Positions 1-11,500 of a stretch of DNA of 55,893 nucleotides are shown piece by piece (position 1 is the first letter of the stretch; each line of letters opens with the position of its first letter). The notes beneath the pieces were generated by a model. That model saw only the letters and a list, made by a program, of their open reading frames with translations, was not told the origin of the DNA and did no database searches. The position numbers and the translations under genes were made by a program. This stretch comes from Bacteroidia bacterium (GTDB lineage: Bacteria > Bacteroidota > Bacteroidia > Chitinophagales > Saprospiraceae): NCBI GenBank assembly GCA_030433135.1, contig JAUILF010000003.1, positions 1-55,893 of the forward strand. Direction: 5' to 3'.

Positions 1-515
1 AAAGTCGAGGACTTCTATCAACACGTCATCATAGGTGGGGTTGTCTTGCATTTCAGGGGGCAGACCCTGCATGTGCATTAACACATATGGCACCTGATGC
101 CGGGCTACCACTTCGATCAATTCAGGATCATGGTTCCAGGCCGAAATATCATTGATTATATGCACACCTTCATCCAGGACGGCGCTGGCAACTTGACTGT
201 GAACCGTGTCAACAGAAATGATGCATTCAGGAAATTCCCGGATGATACTTTTGATATTGGGAAGAATTCTTTTGATCTCCTCTGATGACTCAATGATGGT
301 TGCACCGGGCCTGGAAGACATCCCTCCAACATCTATGATCCCTGCACCTTCACTGAGCATCTGTTCCACCTGTGATAACACTTCACCTTCATTTCGATAT
401 TGACCACCGTCATAGAAGGAATCTGGTGTCAGGTTGAGGATGCCCATAACTCCTGGTTCTGACAGGTCGAGGATGGTGCCCCTGCAATTGATAGTTGTGG
501 TATCCCAAAACATAT
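1..515 (-). CDS. folP: Dihydropteroate synthase, N-terminal part (cut by window edge)
   Basis: Cytoplasmic folate-pathway enzyme that condenses a dihydropterin pyrophosphate with p-aminobenzoate to give dihydropteroate. Reading minus from the ATG at 513-515 gives 171 residues open to the window edge, so roughly the last third of a normal DHPS (about 270-280 residues) is missing. Visible family motifs in order are GVMGILNLTPDSFYDGG at about 21-37 (the classic NLTPDSF loop), DVGGMSSRPGA at 61-71 (usually DIGGESTRPGA), SVDT near 100-103, NDIS at 121-124 and LMHMQG near 145-150. The start fits because the NLTPDSF loop normally lies 20-30 residues in. It is divergent from the M23 peptidase across about 295 bp. 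Identification is firm; the truncation is an artefact of the window. Confidence 0.93.
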
Positions 516-810
516 GCTAAAAAACAAAAATCAGGTGGTTTGTTGCAGTGTGATAGAAGAATGAGCCTGGCAAATGATATAGTATGTATAGTGAGTCCAT
601 CAATCAATGTATAACTTTTTCTTTTATAAGACTTTTTTCTAATATATTAGTGCTGGTTTAATTGACTTCCCTTCGGGATCAAAAACCAGTAGGGTGATGG
701 CACACTTTATGCAGTTTGGTGTTAAAGGCCTTTCCAAATATCGTGGGAGCATATTACATTTGCAAAAAATGCCGGCACACTACATATTGAGTGAGGTAAA
801 AAAATAAAGA

Positions 811-2076
811 ATGCTGCGTTACGGTCTCCTTATCATTTCCATTGGTCTCCTTTCCGTCTTCATATCGTTCACCAACAGTTCGCGGGTTGATTTAGCTAAA
901 CTATCTGAACTTCCGGTACCGTTGAGCAATGAGCGGTTTGGTTTTAATATGAATGATTATCATCGAAGTGAAGGTGTAATCAAGAAGAATCAGTTTCTGG
1001 CCGATCTGCTATTGCCCCACCATGTCAGTTATCAAACCATAAGTGAGGTTGCCGAGGCTGCCAGGGGGGTATTCGATGTGCGTAATCTCAGGTCCGGAAA
1101 AAAGTATATGGTCTTAAGCCGGGATACAACTGCCCAGGCTGATTTCTTTGTATACGAACCAAATCTCTTGCGATATGTGATTTATGACCTGAATACGAAG
1201 GAAGTCAGCGTTGTTGAAAGAGAAGTGGAGCGCCGCATACAGACATCCAGTGGCCGGATCACTTCATCACTTTGGAAGACGATGATGGACCGGGATCTGG
1301 ACTATGAGTTGGCAGCCAAGATGGAAGATGCTTTGGCGTGGTCAGTAGACTTTTATCATATCCAAAATGGAGACCAATTTAAGGCCTATTATGAGGAGTT
1401 GTTCGTGGATGGTCAACGTGTTGGGGTTGGTGAACTATTTGCAGCACATTTCTACAACTCGGGCAATGACTATTATGCTATCAAGTATGCCAGTGAGAAA
1501 TATGATGGTTTTTATGACCTGGAAGGAAGACCCATGAAGAAAGTCTTTTTGAAGTCCCCTGTTAAGTATTCCAGGATATCATCCCATTTTAATCCACGTC
1601 GGTTTCATCCTATCCTCAAGCGTGTAAAACCACATCTTGGTACCGATTACGCCGCTCCTCACGGCACTCCTATCTACGCAGTGGCGAATGGAGTGGTCAA
1701 CAAAGCCAGCTACACCAAAGGTAATGGCAACTATGTGAAGATCCGTCATGATAAAAACATTGAAACTCAGTACTTGCATATGTCGCGTTTCGCCAGTGGA
1801 ATTACTCCCGGTGTCCAGGTCAAGCAAGGGCAAGTGATTGGATATGTAGGCTCAACCGGGTTGGCCACCGGACCTCACGTATGTTTCAGGTTTTGGAAAG
1901 ATGGTCGGCAGGTCAATCATTTAAGACTGAATCTGCCTGAGCCCGAACCAATGGAAGATGCCGAACTACCCAGTTACTATCAGGTGAGAGACGATATGGT
2001 GTCCATCCTGGATCAGATCATGATTGAGGGTGAGGAGGTTGCAGTAAGCCCTACGGACGAAGTGTTGGCTCCGTAG
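811..2076 (+). CDS. Secreted/membrane-anchored M23 family metallopeptidase
   Basis: Probable peptidoglycan endopeptidase acting in the periplasm. The 421-residue protein starts with a hydrophobic signal or anchor segment (about 4-22). A beta-rich middle region of about 240 residues resembles the LysM/opacity-type N-terminal domain that precedes many Bacteroidota M23 proteins. The C-terminal LytM/M23 domain spans about 255-385. Zinc-site motifs are visible: H275 and D279 (HLGTD), then LH at 322-323. The final motif reads GPHVCF, with H356 followed by C358 where the textbook motif is HxH, so the third metal ligand would be Cys. Similar HVC forms are known to me from other Bacteroidota M23 proteins, so activity is still plausible. 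A TACATTTG box at 755-762 resembles the Bacteroidota -7 element, but no convincing -33 partner is present. It faces the Asp-box protein tail to tail. Confidence 0.88.
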   Translation: MLRYGLLIISIGLLSVFISFTNSSRVDLAKLSELPVPLSNERFGFNMNDYHRSEGVIKKNQFLADLLLPHHVSYQTISEVAEAARGVFDVRNLRSGKKYMVLSRDTTAQADFFVYEPNLLRYVIYDLNTKEVSVVEREVERRIQTSSGRITSSLWKTMMDRDLDYELAAKMEDALAWSVDFYHIQNGDQFKAYYEELFVDGQRVGVGELFAAHFYNSGNDYYAIKYASEKYDGFYDLEGRPMKKVFLKSPVKYSRISSHFNPRRFHPILKRVKPHLGTDYAAPHGTPIYAVANGVVNKASYTKGNGNYVKIRHDKNIETQYLHMSRFASGITPGVQVKQGQVIGYVGSTGLATGPHVCFRFWKDGRQVNHLRLNLPEPEPMEDAELPSYYQVRDDMVSILDQIMIEGEEVAVSPTDEVLAP

Positions 2077-2122
2077 GACTTACAGAAGGGAAAAATAGAA
2101 GCTGTATCCAAATAAATTGGAG

Positions 2123-2229
2123 GAATTCCACCCCCTGCCCCCTCATAGGGGGACAACATCTTAGTACTGTTTAATGCGTTGATAATCAATAGAAAAAGGG
2201 CTATCCCCCTTGAGGGGGTAGAATTATCC
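2123..2229. repeat. Inverted-repeat element with C5/G5 arms between convergent genes
   Basis: The left end starts GAATTCCACCCCCT at 2123. The right end finishes AGGGGGTAGAATT at 2213-2225, so the ends are near-perfect inverted repeats. Each end also folds on itself: CCCCCTCATAGGGGG on the left, and CCCCC-TTGA-GGGGG at 2206-2219 on the right. A related single arm occurs at 27998-28032. It lies between the convergent M23 and Asp-box genes, where it could act as a bidirectional terminator. Its recurrence suggests a small dispersed repeat rather than a plain terminator. Confidence 0.55.
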
Positions 2230-2281
2230 AAATCTCTGATTTGGCAATAATTCTGGGAGTGGAACAGGTATTCTGGTCCAA

Positions 2282-5200
2282 CTAGTCATCTACCCCAATA
2301 TTATGACTTACAGCTTCATCCTTCAATTGATTAAACCTGCTCAATAATTCATCATATCGATCGTAGGCATCTTGACCGGGCTTCTGATCAGCACGATTGA
2401 GCATGTAGTACAGGTAGGAGATTTGATCCAGAAGCATAGGCTTTTGATATCTTCCTTCGGCTGTAATGAGGTCATCCTTGATTTTTGACACGGCATCCTG
2501 AGCACCACTCTCCATATCCTTCTCAATTTTTTGAGATAACTTTTGTGCTTCGTACATCAGCTTCTGTACGTTTAAAGCCAATTCTACCTGCGCTTCCATA
2601 TCAGCGATTTTTGTCCCTGATGCCAAAACGGCAGGGTCCGGCATCAATTCAGCTTGTACAACGTAAGTCTTCCTGGGAGTGACCAGATCAATGCGATATT
2701 GTCCGGGAACCACCATGGGACCAGGTAGGGTTCTCCCCGAGCCGGATTTCAATCCCTGGTGTCGCATATCCCACCTTACCTTGTGAGTACCCTGCTTATT
2801 ACTAAGAACTAAGTCCGAGGTCTGATATCCAAAACCAGTGGCCATGTCTGTTTCCTCGGTTTCACCTTTGACTGGCTCAGTACTGGAATACGACTGTACC
2901 AAAGTCCCGCTTGCATCGTAGATTTTAACTGATATGTCACCCTCGTGGTCCCCATCCAGGGTATAATAGATATTAACGCCAGGAGCCGGATAATAGGGAA
3001 TATTATTATCAGAATTGCCTCTGTACCTCAAGCGATAGGTTGGCTTGGGTTGGTACAGGGTAGTTTCATGTTGCAGCGGATCGAGATGATACAACATGGA
3101 AATGTCGTCAATAATCCAGAACCCCCGACCCATCGTGGAGATGATGAGGTCATTTTCATGTACTTTAATGTCTGTCACTGGTGTTACCGGCAGGTTTTGT
3201 TGAAAGGGTTGCCAGGATTCACCATCATTGAAGGAAAGATACATTCCAAATTCTGTTCCGGCATAGAGTAGACCAGGTCTACCCGGATCCTCGCGAATGA
3301 CACGTGTGGGATGATCAGCCGGAATGCCGTTTTGACCATCTGTCAACAAATCCCAGCTGCTGCCATAATCCACAGTCCGGTATATGTATGGCCTGAAATC
3401 TCCCAGTAAGTAACGGTAAATAGCAACATACGCTTTACCAGGTTCATGAGGACTCGCGGTAATAGTTTGCACCCTGCCGTATTCATCCATCTCAGGGGTA
3501 ACATCTTTCCAGGTCTTTCCCCCATCGCGAGTTACGTGTACAGGGCCATCATTGGCACCGACCCAGATCAGTCCTTTCTCCAGGGAAGACTCTTCCACAG
3601 CATAGATCGTGCTAAAGAATTCCTCACCTGTAATGTCCCGGGTGATTGGTGATCCCGATATGACCTGGGTCTCCGGTGTGAAAGCAGTCAGGTCCGGTGA
3701 GATGATTTCCCAGGTCTGCCCATCATTGGTTGATTTGTGCAAATATTGGGAAGCGTGGTAGATCACATCCGGATCATGGGGGGAAATGTGAATTGGGGAA
3801 ACGCGCTGAAATCTGAAAGTCAGTTCCCGGGGATTATGCCCGTACATATTGCCTGCGCCAACGTAGTATTGTCTCTCTTGTCCGGTCAGTTGATTGTACA
3901 CGCCAAACCGGCCTTTACAGTTTGAATAAATAATATTAGGATTACCAGGTTTTGGAATCGCAGGACCCGTTTCACACCCTCCTACAGCTTTCCACAGGGC
4001 ACTGTATCCACCTGGTGGGGTGATTCGGGGAAGACTGGGGAGAGCTATGGTCGTGTTATCCTGTTGACCTGCATAAAGCCAGTAGGGAGTCTGGTCATCC
4101 ACTGCGACCTGATAAAGCTCTGCAGTGGACTGATTTTCAATACTGGACCAGGTTTTTCCTCCATCCCTGGTCACTGTAGATCCACCATCGTTAGCCTGTA
4201 CCCAGGTATTGGTGTCCAGTGGATTAATCCACAGATCATGATTGTCACTGTGGGGAGTTCTGATTCTTTTCCAGGACTTTCCTGCATCGGCCGAGTGCCA
4301 GAACCTGGTCGAACTAACGTAGATGGAATTGGCATTCAGAGGGTTGGCATCAATATTACAATAGTAGAAGGGACGATCCAGCAGTTCTTTTTTGGTGGAT
4401 ACCAGCTCGAAACTTTCTCCCCGGTCATCAGAGCGGTATACTCCTCCCAGAGAATCGGGTGCTTCAATCAGTGCCCAAACGCGATTGGGGTCTGCCGGAC
4501 TGACTGCCAAATCTATCTTACCAATGATTCCTGAGGGTAAGCCTCTGGATAGTTTGTTCCAACTTTTTCCTCCGTCCTCTGATTTAAAAATGCCACCTTC
4601 ATTACCTCCACTGATAATGGTCCACGGTTTTCTCCTGGCTTCCCAGGCCGCAGCATATACGATTGAGGGGTCATCAGGAGCAAATTCCAGGTCTGCGACT
4701 CCGGTTTGGTCGGAGATGTAAAGTGTTTTTTCCCAGGAATCTCCTCCATCTGTGCTGCGATATACACCGCGCTCCTTGTTACTTGTAAAAGGGTTGCCAA
4801 TGGCTGCAACCAACACATGGTTAGTGTCGGTTGGATGGACCAATACGGCCCCAATCTGTCCGGCTTTCTCCAGGCCAATACTGTCCCAGGTATCTCCACC
4901 GTTTGTTGACCGGTACATTCCTTTTCCGATGATGACATTGCTCCTTATGCCGTCAGAACCCGTACCGACATAGATTATGTCTGGATGAGACGTCGACAAA
5001 GCAATACTTCCGATTGAGGAAGTGGTGAAATAGCCATCTGAAATGTTTTCCCAGCTATGACCGAAATTTTTTGTTTTCCATACTCCTCCTCCGGTAGCTC
5101 CCATGTAAAAGATACCTGGTAATTTTTCATGACCGGCTACTGTGGTAACTCTGCCACCCCTGTTTGGACCAATGTTTCGATATTGCAGTGCGGCTGTGAT

Positions 5201-5284
5201 ATCAGGTGCATGGGTTTTCTGAGCTTCCAGGAATTCAGCTAGCCCAAAAACTACCATAAGACTCAGTACGACGTTCAATCTCAT
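2282..5284 (-). CDS. Secreted VPS10/sortilin-like Asp-box (BNR) repeat protein
   Basis: Large secreted beta-propeller protein of the kind usually annotated glycosyl hydrolase or WD40/YVTN/BNR-like in Bacteroidota; the substrate is unknown. I use the ATG at 5284, which gives 1000 residues and a signal peptide starting MRLNVVLSLMVV; a TTG seven codons upstream is less likely. At least ten Asp boxes (S/T-x-D/N-x-G-x-x-W/F) are visible, among them STNGGDTW, STDGGDSW, SEDGGKSW, SADAGKSW, STNDGQTW, TRDGGKTW and SFNDGESW. They span roughly residues 80-720 and indicate two stacked propellers. The last 250 residues contain an Ig-like beta region and an alpha-helical tail. No T9SS sorting domain is visible. 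The gene stands alone, convergent with the M23 gene. A hydrolase function is not supported by any catalytic motif I can see. Confidence 0.85.
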   Translation of the reverse strand: MRLNVVLSLMVVFGLAEFLEAQKTHAPDITAALQYRNIGPNRGGRVTTVAGHEKLPGIFYMGATGGGVWKTKNFGHSWENISDGYFTTSSIGSIALSTSHPDIIYVGTGSDGIRSNVIIGKGMYRSTNGGDTWDSIGLEKAGQIGAVLVHPTDTNHVLVAAIGNPFTSNKERGVYRSTDGGDSWEKTLYISDQTGVADLEFAPDDPSIVYAAAWEARRKPWTIISGGNEGGIFKSEDGGKSWNKLSRGLPSGIIGKIDLAVSPADPNRVWALIEAPDSLGGVYRSDDRGESFELVSTKKELLDRPFYYCNIDANPLNANSIYVSSTRFWHSADAGKSWKRIRTPHSDNHDLWINPLDTNTWVQANDGGSTVTRDGGKTWSSIENQSTAELYQVAVDDQTPYWLYAGQQDNTTIALPSLPRITPPGGYSALWKAVGGCETGPAIPKPGNPNIIYSNCKGRFGVYNQLTGQERQYYVGAGNMYGHNPRELTFRFQRVSPIHISPHDPDVIYHASQYLHKSTNDGQTWEIISPDLTAFTPETQVISGSPITRDITGEEFFSTIYAVEESSLEKGLIWVGANDGPVHVTRDGGKTWKDVTPEMDEYGRVQTITASPHEPGKAYVAIYRYLLGDFRPYIYRTVDYGSSWDLLTDGQNGIPADHPTRVIREDPGRPGLLYAGTEFGMYLSFNDGESWQPFQQNLPVTPVTDIKVHENDLIISTMGRGFWIIDDISMLYHLDPLQHETTLYQPKPTYRLRYRGNSDNNIPYYPAPGVNIYYTLDGDHEGDISVKIYDASGTLVQSYSSTEPVKGETEETDMATGFGYQTSDLVLSNKQGTHKVRWDMRHQGLKSGSGRTLPGPMVVPGQYRIDLVTPRKTYVVQAELMPDPAVLASGTKIADMEAQVELALNVQKLMYEAQKLSQKIEKDMESGAQDAVSKIKDDLITAEGRYQKPMLLDQISYLYYMLNRADQKPGQDAYDRYDELLSRFNQLKDEAVSHNIGVDD

Positions 5285-5587
5285 TACAATCGTGTTTGAC
5301 CCCAAGGTATCATTTTGAGCAGACTTCGGATAGCGTTGTTTGAGGGCAAAATGTCAGGTCTGTCCAATTGATCACCACATCTTTTTCCCTTCAATGCTTC
5401 TGGGTTTGTATCCTCAAAGGCTAAAGACTTGCTGTGATCTTTCCCATCGGAAATTTTACTAAAATCTTTGTTTTACACTGAAAAACAATGAGTTTGGTAT
5501 TATTTTTGTTTGTAATATGTTTTGATGAGTGCAACTCAAGTTTTGCAAAAACCATCCGGATTTATATCCCGGATAACCTGATTGAAA
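5285..5587. other. Divergent intergenic region, 303 bp
   Basis: Lies between the Asp-box gene (minus) and the first giant T9SS gene (plus), so it should hold two promoters. A TATTTTTG at 5501-5508 matches the Bacteroidota -7 consensus TANNTTTG for the plus-strand gene, but a properly spaced -33 TTTG is not obvious. I see no RNA gene or repeat here. Confidence 0.3.
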
Positions 5588-8500
5588 ATGAAGCTATTAC
5601 CACTTTTTTGCATCATGTGTCTTTGCCTGGTTCTGACATTTCCCATCCATGCTCAATGCCCCTCCCTTGACTTAGATGAACAGATTCAGGTGGATTCCTA
5701 TGCCAATACGAACGCTAATTGTCATGTGATAAGCGGAGATGTGATCATCTCCGGAGCTGTGACTAATTTGCGACCCCTTTCGTTCATCAAGGAGATTCAT
5801 GGTGATCTCATTATTTCCAACACAGATATAACTTCTTTGTACCATGTTTTTCAGGATCTGCAAAGTATTGGTGGAGATTTAGTCATTGATAACAATCCTC
5901 AGTTAGGAAGTATTTCGTCAGGTTTTCCACTACTGGAGTCCATCGGAGGCTCCTTGTCGGTTGAAGGAAATGATGCTCTCTTTGTCGTAAATGGCTTGGA
6001 TCGATTGGAAAGTATTGCAGGTGGTCTCTATCTCTCATACAATAACCTGTTGTCCGAGATTCCTGCATTCAATACTCTGAAAACAACCTCGGAGATTGAG
6101 ATTTTAGGTAATGGTCTGTTGCACAAAATTGTTGGCTTTTCATACCTGGAAGATATCAATGGTGATTTGTATATAGAAGACAATCCTGTTCTTCAGCATA
6201 TCGAGGCATTTAAGGGACTAATGGAAGTAGAGAACCTGTCGATTGCATTGAACTCCAAATTGGAATCGCTGTCCGGGTTTGATAAACTTATAGAAACACA
6301 GGCTTTTTACATCGGCCAGAACGAAGGCCTTACAAGCCTCAGTGGATTCGATTATCTCGAGACTGCCAGCTCAGTGGGTGTGGTTGAGAACTTTTCTTTA
6401 CAGCAAATACAGGGTTTTGCCAGGTTGTACCAGATTACTGGACATCTGGACATTACAGATAATGCATCACTCATATATATCAACGCATTTGGTGCCCTGA
6501 AAAGAGTGGGAGGAAGACTGAGTATCTCCTCAAATGATCAACTTCCTTCTATTATTGGTTTTCAGCATCTCCACTTGATAGAAGGCAATCTGCTCATTGG
6601 AAATAACCCGATGCTGGAAAGAATTCAGGCCATGGGGAAACTGGTTGAAGTAGGTGGTGTACTTCAGCTCGAACGAAACACCTCCTTATACCAGGTGTCT
6701 CCGTTTACCACCCTTTCACAAATTGGAACACAACTGACCCTGGCATATAATGGGTTTAAGGTCCTGGGATTTCTGCCCTCCCTCCGGCAAATCGGCGGGA
6801 GTATGACTATTCGTAATGAGGTGCACCTCCAGGAAATACGGGATTTTGCCAATCTTCGTACGATTGGCGGGAGTCTAAACATAGAATTCAACCCGGTTTT
6901 GAAGTCTATCGGTGGATTTGGGAAACTGAACTCAGTTGGAGTATCCTTAAATATGAATTTCAATGAGGCACTGGTTTCGATTTCCGGATTCAACGCTTTG
7001 TCATCATTGGGACTTGATATATTCATCAATGATAATCCATCTCTCGTTTATATCAAGGGGTTTTCTCCATTGGAGGCTCTTGGAGATGATCTGCGCATAC
7101 TACGCAACGATCAACTGGCGTCCATCTTTGCTTTTGAAAACCTGGCTACACTGGACTTTTTGGAAGTCAGGTTAAATCCTGAGCTGCGGTATTGCTGTGG
7201 TTTGGCAACTCTGATTGGTCTTGGCGGATATAATACTGCCAGTATTTCGGGGAATGCAGAGGGCTGCAATTCGGTGATGGAAATAGAAGCAGCATGCAAC
7301 GCTACACTTTCGGATTGTGCCCCCAATTGCATTGGATCTATCAACGTTGCACTTGACCGGTTTGGTTTTGCTACCATGAGACCAGCTGACTTTATATCGG
7401 ATACCATGGCATGTGCAGGTGGAGTGGAGGTTACAATTGAGGATAGATTGGGCAGGATAGTATACGGTCCCAGGTTACTGGGGTTGGATGCAATCATAGC
7501 TGTTAAGGCATGCCACTTATTACGTCAACAACCTTTGAAAATTACCACGAGGGGAGGTGGAGGTGCCTGCTGGACCGATTTAACCTTTAAGAACACAGAT
7601 GGTCCGACATTGCAGGGTGAGCCGACTCAAACTGTTCTATGTGGTGATCCGCTTTCCGTTGCTCCCCTTCCCGGAACTAAAAAATATGCCTGGGTTCCCT
7701 GTCAGGCAGAACTGGAAGCAGACTGGATTACCGATTGGGTGACAACCTATGATTGTGACCCAGGTGTACAGGATACAGTGAAAGTTATATATCGAGAGTG
7801 GGAGGCTTTTGACAAAGATGGAAAGAGAGGAGTAGTCTTCGATACCATTGTGGTATTGCAATTACCCGAAATCTTACCCGAAAACATTTATTGTGAAGAA
7901 AAAGATACGGTCTACTGTGCTGACACGACTGCACAAATAGGTCCGTACATTACCTACCTCGATCCTTTGAGTAATACTTGTGTTCAAACGCCTCTTATTC
8001 GGGCCGGAGACAGGAATGATGATGGCATCCTGGAATTTTATCCCACCAGATTTGACAACAAATGTGGCATTTCAGTGCATGTAGATAGCCGCAGGTTCCC
8101 CGGAAGTTGCGAAACCAGCTATCGTGTAACTGTAGATGTAAAACAGCATTGCTATGGTATGGGGAGTCTGGCCTGCCAGGTAATACCACCGGCCGGAACA
8201 CCACCCAATATGGCTGAGATGATTGACACCGGATACTGGAGATGTGAATTTTGGGTGGTAGATCTCGATACTCTGGCACCAGAGCTGGTATGCAAGGGTG
8301 ATTCATTATTTAGTGGGCCCTTCGATATCAACAAGTTTAAACTTTATGATGACTTCTTTGGGATTGCTTCTACTGCTATTCCCGTGGCCCTGGTAAATCA
8401 GGGATTGGCAGAAAGTAAATCCAATTTCAATACAGACAACTTGCCCTACCAACTGTTGGTGGAGTCCCAACATATCCAACTGGATGATTTTGTGATAAAT

Positions 8501-11500
8501 ACTCTGGATGATATTGAAGCAGGCTTTAATGGCTTTAGTCCAGTTCCGTATTACGCTAATGCAGTGGCAGCTTACGAGGCTGAGCGTGATCAGGTGTTTA
8601 GTTTCAGCTGGGATTTTACCCTGGCACCGTTTATTAATCAAAATAACCCACAAAGCTTGCAAGCAACCCAGGACTATGCTTATGCCAGCGTATTTTACTC
8701 TGTGAATGGCTCCTCATACCGTCTGGTGCAGGGTGAAGAAATGCCCGGTTTTATCCCACCGGCAACCGCTTTTGATGCCCAAAGTCTTGTTGGGAACAAT
8801 AGTCTCAACATGGTGGCCCCGGTAGCAACCAGTCAGAGTCAGCATGGTTTTGCCCACATTCCATTGAAAGCAGGAGACAAACTACATATTGTGGCCATAT
8901 GGGATTCACCTGTGGAGACCACTTTCAGAATTATGGGCTTGAATCAGGTTTCAACCAACCCAGACGAATGTCTGGCAACGACCTACCTTCCACCATTGTG
9001 GGTTAATGATGACTGGAGTGGAGTGAAGCAGGCAAAGGCAAAGGTGGAAGACCTGGGTACATTTCAACTCGAGTACGATACGGCCAATAACTGCTGGCTA
9101 ACCCACAGTACCCTGGATTTACCGCATCGGGATGAAGCCTATAAGATCATTTTTGAGGCCTATGATAGTTGCCACAACATAGGTTACGATAGTTGTTATT
9201 TGTATGTGAAAGACCTGGTGAAACCGGTACCGGTGGTAGACAAGGGGTTTACCGTAAGCCTGAGTGACAAAAAGGTATGGATGGGAGTAAAAGCCTTCGA
9301 TGAAGGTAGCAAGGATAATTGTGCCATGAATCTCGTACTGATACGCCGACAGGACTGGCTGGAAAGCTGTATGGATTTATGCGATAGTATGGAGGTTTTG
9401 TGTGTGACGGACCACCATGACACAATATGGAAACCCTACCTGCAGCCGGATAAGAGAATAGATGAAGTCGAAGCTCACTATGCGCAGGCACTGGGTTGGA
9501 TAAAAAATGAAACGGAAGCCTGCGGTGAATTGCTATACAACGCCTGGATCTATGACTTGATCAAATACGGGACCACAGTTTGTCAGAAGGGGGAGTTTCA
9601 ATTGACCGATGAAGGATTTAACAACTTACTGGACAGCTGTGCCTATGAGATCGAACCATACTTTGAAGATGTGATGGTGGCCCCGGGAGATACCCGTTCG
9701 GTAGCCAGGTTGTCGCATGGGCTCCTCAATACTTATGCCCAACTCGGTGGTGGATGGAGTAAGGAAGTTCCCTTTAGCTGTGAGGATGCCTGCGGTCCGG
9801 TCACGGTGGAAGTGCTGACCATGGATTACTGGTGTAACTGGGCTATCGGATGGACAAAGGTATGGGTAGAGGATCAGTATCCTGTAGAGATCAGAGAGGA
9901 TATCGAGTCTGCTGTTTCAATTTCCTGCAAATCATTTCGGGATTCAAAATATATGCTTCCTGACAGCAGTCCACATTATAGCATTGAAGATTTGGTGGAC
10001 CTGGGGATGCAGGGCGATAGTGTTGCCTTTGAGGCCCTGGATAATATTTTTGGAGGCTTTGAAAAAGCCTGGGTTGATCCCTACGGTGAATATGTGGATA
10101 TCGATGGAAATCCCGTAGACCGGAAAATCCGCTTTTCTGATAGTATATGCTATTGTACAAGTTATTATAAGGAAGTCAGAGTGAGGGATGAATACGGATC
10201 TTATCACTGGGTTGATTCGCTGGTGACAGAATGTTATTACCTGGAAGATTCATTGGACCTGATTCATGGAATTGTGCAGGTTAATTGTGCCGGAAATGTT
10301 TACTGCTCACAGGAAGTCTGGTCAGACATTGACCATTGTGGAGAGGGCTATATTCAACGGAAGTTTAAGATATGGCAAAGCTGTCCGGATGAGTTTTATC
10401 ACAGCGACAAAGTGCCTGATTCACTCAAACATCCGGTGGACACTCTTATCAGACAGCAGAGAATATGGGTGGGTAATAATTGTCCACTGAGCAAATACAT
10501 GTTTGAGGTTCCTGAAGACACTACAATTATTTCCTGTGGTATAGTATATGATGATCACGGCAATGTCACCGGAGATGCAGATCCCGATCAAATCGGGGAA
10601 GCCATCTACAAGTTTGATGACGACTGCCGACTGGTAGGAATTACACACAACGACAGAGTGTTTCAGATAGTGGGAGGGGGCGAAAATGCCTGTTTCAAGA
10701 TCCAGCGGACATGGTATTTTGCCGATTGGTGTACCTATGGTGAATCAACCAATCCCAACTGGTGGAAAGACTATGACCTGGTATTGGATTCCTGTGTCCA
10801 GACTATCTTACTGGTGGATACCATTGCACCGCAATGTCAGATATATGGACCGGTGATGCATGGGGATACGCTGGAAGTGGGAACCTGCGACTATGATCTG
10901 GAAGTAGAAGTGGAGGCCGATGATATATGTGGAATCATGTCATACAGTTGGAAGTTATTTGCAACTGATGAAGGAGACTACAGCATGATTGCTTCATTTG
11001 ATGATCAAAAAAGTGGAAGTAATGCGTTTAGTATTTCTATCCCGGATCTGGATTTCGGGTCATATGAATTGAAAGTTACCGTCGAAGATGCCTGTGGCAA
11101 TGAGAGTAGCTGCAACTATGCTTTTACTCTCATTTCAGTAAAAAAACCAACGGCGATTTGTCTGACATCTATAACGGCCAGACTGGTGCCCTGGGACCTC
11201 GATTTTGATGGAACTGCTGACTCCAGTCTAGCTATCATATGGGCATCTGAATACAATCAGAGTAGTCAGCCAGCCTGTGGTGATGACTACCTGGAATATC
11301 GCATTGAATTTCTGGATGGAGTAGGTGATGAAACCTATGAAGATGATGCCGATAGCTTGGTGGTGAGTTGTGCCCATGTTGGTGCTCAGCTGGTGAGAAT
11401 GTGGATGATCAGTCAGCCCAGTGGTACGGCAGATTACTGCGATGTTGTTCTGGTAGTACAGTCGGATGGAAGTTGCAGTGATCCAGGTCAGGAAAATGAG

